Below are positions 7,309 to 11,476 of a DNA stretch of 11,476 nt, in pieces. This DNA comes from Caryophanales bacterium UBA782 (GTDB lineage: Bacteria > Bacillota_I > Bacilli_A > RFN20 > CAG-826), in the NCBI GenBank assembly GCA_002296455.1, contig DBJG01000026.1:2570-14045 (forward strand), given 5' to 3'. The notes beneath the pieces are model-generated. The model was not told the origin of the DNA. It saw only the letters and a list, made by a program, of their open reading frames with translations, and did no database searches. A program made the translations under genes and the position numbers. Numbering within the stretch: the first letter of the stretch is position 1; each line of letters begins with the position of its first letter.

Positions 7309-7338
7309 AAAAAACCTCTCATGGGGGAGAGGTTTTTT
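7309..7338. terminator. Bidirectional intrinsic terminator between yfcE-type gene and rpsT
   Basis: A six-base A-tract (7309-7314), the stem CCTCTC (7315-7320) with GAGAGG (7327-7332), the loop ATGGGG and a six-base T-tract (7333-7338) form a symmetric element that can stop transcripts from both strands. It sits between the convergent stops at 7288 and 7356. The flanking A/T tracts extend the stem to 12 bp. Confidence 0.93.
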
Positions 7339-7355
7339 ATTATTTTTGATGTTTG

Positions 7356-7619
7356 TTATTTGATTTCGCGAACAATGCGAGCGAGATGGGCCTTCTTACG
7401 GTTTGCGCTATTGACGGTGATTGCGCCATCCTGTGAATATTTGTCCAAAAGAGAGACGACAGCGCGTAATGCGACTTCCGCTTCTTCTTTTTTGCCTTCA
7501 TTCGCTAAAAGCTCGACTTTTTTGCTCGCAGTGCGAATTTCCGCTTTGCGAGTGCCGTTGAATTTGGCGTTACGCGCATAGATTTCGGTGCGCTTTTCTT
7601 GAGATTTAATGTTTGCCAT
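7356..7619 (-). CDS. rpsT: 30S ribosomal protein S20
   Basis: S20 is a primary 16S rRNA-binding protein of the small subunit. The 87 residues are lysine/arginine-rich and helical, with the family opening MANIKSQEKR, a middle TASKKVELLANEGKKEEAEV, and the characteristic C-terminal NSANRKKAHLARIV (70-83). The start is set by the MANIKS opening and by AGGAAG (plus-strand 7628-7633), 8 nt before the ATG; the frame is open further upstream, but that adds only leader translation not seen in the family. It has its own promoter and shares the bidirectional terminator. Its position converging on the comEC-holA block matches the Bacillus arrangement as I remember it. Confidence 0.97.
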   Translation of the reverse strand: MANIKSQEKRTEIYARNAKFNGTRKAEIRTASKKVELLANEGKKEEAEVALRAVVSLLDKYSQDGAITVNSANRKKAHLARIVREIK

Positions 7620-7659
7620 ATGTTTTTCTTCCTGAATATTTATATTCTTATGCGAAGCG

Positions 7660-7688
7660 ATTATAGACTTCCTAGAAGGAAGAAACAA
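7660..7688 (-). promoter_or_regulatory. rpsT promoter
   Basis: Reading the minus strand, TTGTTT (plus 7683-7688) and TATAAT (plus 7660-7665) are separated by exactly 17 nt, the best-formed promoter in the window. The start would lie near 7653, giving a leader of about 34 nt ending in AGGAAG and the ATG. The bases after the -10 read CGCTTCG, close to those downstream of the greA and fakA -10 boxes. A short AT hairpin (GAATA/TATTC, 7634-7647) lies in the leader. Confidence 0.75.
7668..7682. repeat. Inverted repeat filling the rpsT promoter spacer
   Basis: CTTCCT (7668-7673), AGA, then AGGAAG (7677-7682) form a perfect 6-bp inverted repeat that occupies almost the whole spacer between the rpsT -35 and -10. 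A repressor bound there would block RNA polymerase, so it is a candidate operator. It may also be chance, since AGGAAG is a common purine hexamer. Confidence 0.5.
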
Positions 7689-7719
7689 TACTTTTTAGGT
7701 CCCTTCCTAACGGAGCCCT

Positions 7720-9750
7720 TTATTTATCTTTGCTTTCTTCCGGATGTAAAAGTAGGAGGATTTCTTCCACGAAATCATTCACGGTGAGCAAGCGCCCATA
7801 GAGATTTGCCGGAATCGTTACCTTGAACGCGTGGTTGATGTCCTCGACTAGCGAGACATAACTCATGGAATCGCCTCCTAAATCACGTCCAAAGTCAGCA
7901 TCGTCATCAATTTTGAAAAGTGGGATAAGAAGAGTGGAAGAGAATTTTTCTTTGACGCCTTTATTAATTCTTTGAACCTCATTTGGATCATATTTGGAGA
8001 AGTCACGAATGCGCTTTGTCTTTTCTTTGTTTTCTCCTTCGGAATCATAGAAGTCTTCAAGGTTATTATTTTCCAGGGCGTCTTTGAGAACGTAACGTTT
8101 AACCTTCATATTATTTGCGAGTGGCATGGAACGCTTGTAGATAAGGAATCGTTGAACTTTTTTCTCATTTGCAAGGGTCGCGTTGATCGCTTTCGCATCG
8201 GCGATAATAGAGGCAAAATCTTCTTGAGTAACGGAATTGTCTAACTCAAAAATCAAAGTGATTTCTTCTTCGGTGGAATTCTTCTTTTGTACGCCAAGCA
8301 CGACATCGTTCACGACATGAGTAATATTTCTAAAATAGAATTCAATTTCATCAGGGTAAACATTCTCACCATTGCTATTGATAATGACGTCTTTCATTCT
8401 ACCTTTGATGTAGTAATCACCCGTCGTATCTTTTTCGGCAATATCGCCAGTATGGAAAAAGCCATCATCGAGTTCGGTCGCATTTTCAACGCCACCGATG
8501 ATTTCACGAACATGGACGCTTGGCGTTTTGACTAATAGTTCTCCTTGTCCTTTTGCTCCACCTTGAATTGGGGCTAGTTTGAAAGTTACACCATGAAGTG
8601 GGTGGCCAATAGAACCTTTTAAACGATCTTCGACGCGAGGAGATAATTCCACAGCAACAACGCCAAGCTCTGTCATACCGTAACCATTATAAAGCGGATA
8701 GCCTAAGCCATTAATGATGTGTAATGTTTTGGCGTTTAAATAGCCACCGCCAGAGATGCAGTATTCGACATCTTTCCCTAATATTTTCTTACGAACGGCA
8801 TTTTGAACAATTGGCCAAGCGGCAATACCTGCTTCAATGCCAGATATTTTGCCTGTATTGAAAGCAATCATTCTCCGCAATAAATCGGCGTCTTTTTGTT
8901 TGCCTAAAGCGGCGGTCCTTTGTGCTTTTTGTGCAATGGCGTCCCAAAAAAGAGGAACGCTAAATATATGTGTGCATCGGCCAATGCGGATAGCGTTTAT
9001 GACGTCGCGATTGGAAGAACTTGAAGGGTAAACAATGGCTTTTCCGTAAAACGTATACCAAAGGAATACAGCGACGAACCCGAAAATATGATGGAAGGGG
9101 ATCATTGCCAAATTCCGAATTCTCCCTGGATGCATGATAGTAAGAGATTCGCTTGGTAAATCAAGCGCACAGGCGATTTGATGGCACATTGCATTTCCAT
9201 CACTAATCATCATTTTTGCGTTGCCCGTTGTTCCACTTGAGCAAAAGATGACTTCGTTTTCCCAAACGGGAGTGAAGTTGTAATCGGGCTCACTTTGCGT
9301 GATTTTGTTGATACGAAAGCTCGGGATGGAATAGATGGTGGCTTCGTTACAGATGATTGCTTTCGCTTTCGCTTGCTTTAATAAGTTTTCCGTATTCTCT
9401 TGCGGGAGCTTGGCATCGATTAGTAAGGGAGTATGCCCCGTCATTAATAGGGCCCAGAACATATGGGGCCATGTGGGTGAATTGCGAAGTTTAAGGGCGA
9501 CGATTGAACCAGCGGGGATTCCCGAAAGCGCCGTCGCCATTTTTTCGGCGAGCTGATAAGTAATCGTTTTGTATTGCTCGTAATTGTACTCGTGAAGCTT
9601 GTCATCTTCATCCAAATAAACCGTCGCTGTTTCTAAGCCGTGCAAATTCATCGCCATTTCGTAAATGTCGTGAAAAGTTCGGTTGGTGTTCAATAGTGCT
9701 TTCGCAGTGTCGAGAAGTCTTGACACCGATTCACGTTCATAATGTTTCAT
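7720..9750 (-). CDS. AMP-dependent acyl synthetase/ligase fused to a C-terminal acyl-carrier domain
   Basis: A 676-residue cytosolic adenylate-forming enzyme. Adenylation motifs occur in order: SSGTTGNAK (171-179, phosphate loop), NGYGMTE (355-361), TGD (434-436), GRMKDVI (450-456), GENVYPDEIE (461-470), and the C-terminal lysine in LANNMKVKR (Lys549, where the family usually has GK). After a charged linker (about 570-600) comes a carrier domain (about 605-670) with DLGGDSMSY, where Ser628 is the expected phosphopantetheine site. It probably activates a carboxylic acid and loads it on its own carrier; the acid (fatty, aryl or amino) cannot be read by eye. The start at 9750 has no Shine-Dalgarno or clear promoter. 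It is transcribed toward rpsT, which has its own promoter, and no terminator is evident between them. No acyltransferase partner is adjacent. Confidence 0.9.
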   Translation of the reverse strand: MKHYERESVSRLLDTAKALLNTNRTFHDIYEMAMNLHGLETATVYLDEDDKLHEYNYEQYKTITYQLAEKMATALSGIPAGSIVALKLRNSPTWPHMFWALLMTGHTPLLIDAKLPQENTENLLKQAKAKAIICNEATIYSIPSFRINKITQSEPDYNFTPVWENEVIFCSSGTTGNAKMMISDGNAMCHQIACALDLPSESLTIMHPGRIRNLAMIPFHHIFGFVAVFLWYTFYGKAIVYPSSSSNRDVINAIRIGRCTHIFSVPLFWDAIAQKAQRTAALGKQKDADLLRRMIAFNTGKISGIEAGIAAWPIVQNAVRKKILGKDVEYCISGGGYLNAKTLHIINGLGYPLYNGYGMTELGVVAVELSPRVEDRLKGSIGHPLHGVTFKLAPIQGGAKGQGELLVKTPSVHVREIIGGVENATELDDGFFHTGDIAEKDTTGDYYIKGRMKDVIINSNGENVYPDEIEFYFRNITHVVNDVVLGVQKKNSTEEEITLIFELDNSVTQEDFASIIADAKAINATLANEKKVQRFLIYKRSMPLANNMKVKRYVLKDALENNNLEDFYDSEGENKEKTKRIRDFSKYDPNEVQRINKGVKEKFSSTLLIPLFKIDDDADFGRDLGGDSMSYVSLVEDINHAFKVTIPANLYGRLLTVNDFVEEILLLLHPEESKDK

Positions 9751-9794
9751 AAGGATTGTCTTTCTATTTTGTTCGCTTTCAGTTTAGGAACAAA

Positions 9795-9829
9795 CGTTGA
9801 CTGGTAGAATCTGACCCATTTCGTCAACG
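9795..9829. repeat. Inverted repeat with mirrored TTGAC hexamers in the divergent region
   Basis: CGTTGAC (9795-9801) and GTCAACG (9823-9829) form a perfect 7-bp inverted repeat with 21 nt between. Each arm holds a -35-like TTGAC on its own strand, but no -10 lies at the proper distance from either, so I read it as a possible operator shared by the AMP-ligase gene and fmt. The extended -10-like TGGTAGAAT (9802-9810) on the plus strand lies between the arms. Confidence 0.45.
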
Positions 9830-9864
9830 CACATCGCACATATTGTAACGGATTTTTCGCACAT
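9828..9864 (+). repeat. Three copies of CGCACAT upstream of fmt
   Basis: The heptamer CGCACAT occurs at 9828-9834, in direct tandem at 9835-9841, and again at 9858-9864, the last ending 5 nt before the fmt -10 box. Copies two and three start 23 nt apart, roughly two helical turns, and bracket the position where a -35 would be. I did not see the heptamer elsewhere in the window. Confidence 0.6.
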
Positions 9865-9869
9865 TTAGT

Positions 9870-9875
9870 TATAAT
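9870..9875 (+). promoter_or_regulatory. fmt promoter -10 box
   Basis: A perfect TATAAT lies at 9870-9875, 24 nt before the fmt start. The leader of about 18 nt carries GGAGGG (9886-9891), 8 nt before the ATG. No -35 is recognisable at 16-18 nt; a TTGTAA (9843-9848) is 21 nt away, too far for ordinary spacing. Confidence 0.6.
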
Positions 9876-9899
9876 AAAAGAGATTGGAGGGAAACTTCG

Positions 9900-10847
9900 A
9901 TGAAACGTTTTTTAACGAATGAAGATGTCAAAGTGCTTTATATGGGGACTCCAGAAATGTCCTCTCGCGTCCTCGAAGCACTCGTTCAAGGTGGATATAA
10001 CGTTGTTGGCTTAGTATGCCAAGAAGATAAAGAAGTCGGCCGTCATCATAGAATCGAAAAGGTTCCAACAAAATGCGTCGCGGAAAAATATGGAATTCCC
10101 GTTTTTCAGCCGCATCGCATCCGCTTGGATTACGAATTTGCCAAAAAACTTGATTTCGATGTGATTGTTACGATGGCTTATGGCCAAATCATCCCACAGG
10201 CTCTTTTAGACATGTCACACATTGGTAATGTCAATTTGCATGGTTCCATCCTTCCAGCTTATCGTGGCGCGGCCCCAATTCAACGCGCGATTATGAACGA
10301 TGAAAAAGAAACGGGAATCACTTTGATGGAAATGGTTGCCCTTATGGATGCGGGCGATATTTACGATGTGGAGAAGACGAAAATCAATGATAATGATACC
10401 TATACTTCCTTAGGGAAACGATTAAGCGAAATCGCCGCTTCCTTGATTACGAAAGATTTATTGCCTTACGCAAATCATGAACTCCTCGCTAAAAAGCAAG
10501 AGGAAAGCAAGGTGACTTTCGCGAATAAGATTCAGCCTGAAGAAGAACATATCCCTCTTTCGCTTAATGTAGAAGCAACCTCTTGCTACATTCGTGGGCT
10601 TAGCGAAGACCCTGGTGCGTATTTGCTCCTTGAGGGGAAGAAAATCAAAATTTATGATGCGAAAGTTTTCTCTTATGAAAAATGCGGGGAAATTGGAACG
10701 GTTGTCCCTAACAAAAAGCATTTTCTTCTCCAATTATCCGATGGGATCTTGGAACTTCTTTCCGTCCAAGTAGAAGGGAAAAAGCGAATGGACGGGGCTT
10801 CTTTTTTACAAGGTGCGCACCTCCCCTTGCTTGCCATTTTCCATTGA
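9900..10847 (+). CDS. fmt: Methionyl-tRNA formyltransferase
   Basis: Fmt transfers a formyl group from 10-formyl-tetrahydrofolate to initiator Met-tRNA. The 315 residues equal the usual length. The N-terminal formyltransferase domain (about 11-190) has VLYMGTPEM (12-20), a VGRHHRIEKVPTKCVAEKYG segment (46-65), the folate/catalytic block NLHGSILPAYRGAAPIQRAI (112-131) with Asn112 and His114, and MDAGDIYD with catalytic Asp150. The C-terminal tRNA-binding domain begins near TFANKIQPEEE (206-216). The start at 9900 follows GGAGGG by 8 nt; it leaves about ten residues (MKRFLTNEDV) ahead of the first strand, slightly more than in most relatives. The usual partner def is not adjacent, and the downstream Bacillus neighbour rsmB is absent. 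It reads alone from its own promoter. Identification is very secure. Confidence 0.97.
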   Translation: MKRFLTNEDVKVLYMGTPEMSSRVLEALVQGGYNVVGLVCQEDKEVGRHHRIEKVPTKCVAEKYGIPVFQPHRIRLDYEFAKKLDFDVIVTMAYGQIIPQALLDMSHIGNVNLHGSILPAYRGAAPIQRAIMNDEKETGITLMEMVALMDAGDIYDVEKTKINDNDTYTSLGKRLSEIAASLITKDLLPYANHELLAKKQEESKVTFANKIQPEEEHIPLSLNVEATSCYIRGLSEDPGAYLLLEGKKIKIYDAKVFSYEKCGEIGTVVPNKKHFLLQLSDGILELLSVQVEGKKRMDGASFLQGAHLPLLAIFH

Positions 10848-10873
10848 TTTATTGCTACTGGCTCATTATAAGG

Positions 10874-10898
10874 AAGCAAAAAGAGTCGATATTTGCTT
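10874..10898 (+). terminator. Weak hairpin after fmt, possible terminator
   Basis: AAGCAAA (10874-10880) and TTTGCTT (10892-10898) can pair across an 11-base loop, 26 nt after the fmt stop. The tail ATTGTATTTC is only partly T-rich and the stem has few G-C pairs, so termination would be inefficient at best. Confidence 0.3.
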
Positions 10899-10931
10899 AT
10901 TGTATTTCATATTTATCGAGCCTCACCCTTA

Positions 10932-10940
10932 TGGTATAAT
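10932..10940 (+). promoter_or_regulatory. Extended -10 promoter upstream of the fakA-like gene
   Basis: TGGTATAAT at 10932-10940 is a perfect extended -10 (TGnTATAAT). At 17 nt upstream TTTATC (10912-10917) matches the -35 consensus at three positions, which is tolerable for an extended -10 promoter. The following CCCTTCG resembles the bases after the rpsT and greA -10 boxes. The predicted start near 10947 leaves an unusually long leader of about 123 nt. Confidence 0.65.
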
Positions 10941-10946
10941 CCCTTC

Positions 10947-11069
10947 GTTCGTTTAGGGATTGGGGCATTGCCCCATTTGTACAAATTGTTCCTTTCGAAC
11001 CACAATCAATCCTTTTTTGGATGTGATTAAAAAGCGAAGAACATTCATGGTGGTTAGGCACCTTAATTT
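10947..11069 (+). promoter_or_regulatory. Structured 5' leader of the fakA-like gene (unidentified)
   Basis: This untranslated stretch holds TGGGGC/GCCCCA (10961-10966 with 10970-10975, 3-nt loop), the palindrome ATTTGTACAAAT (10975-10986), GTTC/GAAC (10988-10991 with 10997-11000), and GGTG/CACC (11049-11052 with 11059-11062) just before the start codon. AATCAATCC (11004-11012) can pair either with GGATGTGATT (11019-11028, one bulge) or, through CAATCCTT, with AGGGATTG (10955-10962). The two folds exclude each other, as in a switch. No good Shine-Dalgarno precedes the ATG. I do not recognise a known riboswitch, T-box or ribosomal-protein leader; it may be a regulatory leader or simply foldable sequence. 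Confidence 0.4.
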
Positions 11070-11476
11070 ATGGATTATAAAATACTTACGGGCCAAGATT
11101 TCTTGCGCCTTCTAAAAAAAGGCTATGAGGCCTTAGCCAAGAATTGTGAAATTATCAATGACCTCAACGTTTTCCCAGTGCCAGATGGCGATACGGGAAC
11201 GAATATGAAATTGACTTTCGCAGGAGGGCTTAAGTCCATTAACAAGAAAGACGATATCGGTTCACTTGCGACGGATTTCGCACGCGGTTCCCTTTTTGCT
11301 GCAAGAGGAAATAGTGGCGTCCTCTCGAGCCAATATTACAAAGGCATCGCAAACGGTTTGAAGAATAAGAAAAAAGCTTCTGTCAGCGATTTTGCAAAAG
11401 CGATGGTGAGTGGTTATCGCGTCGCCTACGAAGCGGCAGCCGACCCAGTAGAAGGAACTATTCTAACCGTAGCAAC
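11070..11476 (+). CDS. fakA: DAK2/DhaL-domain protein, FakA (YloV) family, 5' part
   Basis: FakA phosphorylates fatty acids held by FakB proteins, feeding exogenous acids into phospholipid synthesis. Only the first 135 codons are in the window. They hold the DhaL-type nucleotide domain: NDLNVFPVPDGDTGTNM (30-46), with the conserved aspartates at 39 and 41, and the glycine-rich ARGNSGVLSSQ (78-88), then a helical stretch ending at ADPVEGTILTVA. This opening matches YloV/FakA rather than DhaL of dihydroxyacetone kinase, which lacks this N-terminal arrangement, though the C-terminal domain that would settle it is outside. The ATG at 11070 is the only reasonable start: an in-frame TAA lies at 11064-11066. 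The usual upstream gene, an Asp23/YloU-type gene, is absent; the position is taken by the structured leader. Confidence 0.9.
   Translation, partial: MDYKILTGQDFLRLLKKGYEALAKNCEIINDLNVFPVPDGDTGTNMKLTFAGGLKSINKKDDIGSLATDFARGSLFAARGNSGVLSSQYYKGIANGLKNKKKASVSDFAKAMVSGYRVAYEAAADPVEGTILTVA

Noticed and set aside
7285..7581. A 98-codon plus-strand frame opposite rpsT
   Set aside because: It is antisense to S20 and runs through the bidirectional terminator; its composition reflects the reverse of the Lys/Arg/Ala-rich gene.
9797..9827. Back-to-back promoters suggested by TTGACT (plus) and TTGACG (minus)
   Set aside because: Neither has a -10-like hexamer at 16-18 nt on its strand; the pair is better described as arms of an inverted repeat.
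10988..11005. A tRNA-like GGTTCGAAA on the minus strand
   Set aside because: The flanking bases do not form a T-arm of 5 bp, and no acceptor, D or anticodon arms fit around it.
11004..11028. The AATCAATCC/GGATGTGATT hairpin as an intrinsic terminator
   Set aside because: The T-run is in the loop, and A residues follow the stem, so it cannot terminate on the plus strand; kept only as one fold of the leader.
10957..11048. A 30-codon minus-strand frame (ATG at 11048) in the fmt-fakA gap, checked as a possible L28 or small protein
   Set aside because: It has no S28/L28-like sequence, no properly spaced ribosome binding site, and overlaps the structured leader.

Overview
The window looks like housekeeping DNA from a low- to moderate-GC Bacillota, probably a reduced-genome member of the Bacilli (host-associated Erysipelotrichales/RF39-like or Acholeplasma-like lines are plausible; I cannot place it further). 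The reasons are AGGAGG-type ribosome binding sites, near-perfect TATAAT -10 boxes, a DUF1292 (YrzB) protein beside alaS, ComEA/ComEC, holA and rpsT together, and a FakA-type DAK2 protein. TGA is an ordinary stop for five genes and tryptophan is TGG, so this is the standard code, not the mycoplasma code.

Layout. 1-2141: the 3' part of alaS, a DUF1292 gene and greA, closed by a clear intrinsic terminator. 2188-4768: comEA and comEC, overlapping by 47 nt. 4844-5824: an orphan HTH-Panacea (DUF4065) protein with its own promoter. 5847-7288: holA and a YfcE-type phosphodiesterase, joined by an ATGA overlap. 7309-7338: a bidirectional terminator. On the minus strand come rpsT (7356-7619) and a long AMP-ligase/carrier-protein fusion (7720-9750). 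A divergent intergenic region rich in repeats (9751-9899) leads into fmt (9900-10847). A 222-nt gap with an extended -10 promoter and a foldable leader precedes the 5' end of a fakA-like gene (11070 to the window end). There is no stretch over 300 nt without a gene.

How the parts relate. Three pieces keep the gene order known from Bacillus with the intermediates missing (alaS..yrzB..greA; comEA..comEC..holA..rpsT; fmt..fakA), as if the chromosome had been compressed by deletion. Functionally the window covers translation (alaS, rpsT, fmt), transcript elongation (greA), replication (holA), DNA uptake (comEA/comEC) and probably acyl-group activation (the AMP-ligase/ACP fusion and FakA).

The items most worth a second look are the orphan HTH-Panacea protein inserted between comEC and holA, the leader before fakA with two mutually exclusive folds, a triple CGCACAT repeat plus a long inverted repeat before fmt, a TATAATCNCTTYG motif shared by three promoters, and a possible leaderless holA mRNA. 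I found no convincing complete novel multi-gene system. Most of the window is conserved core.
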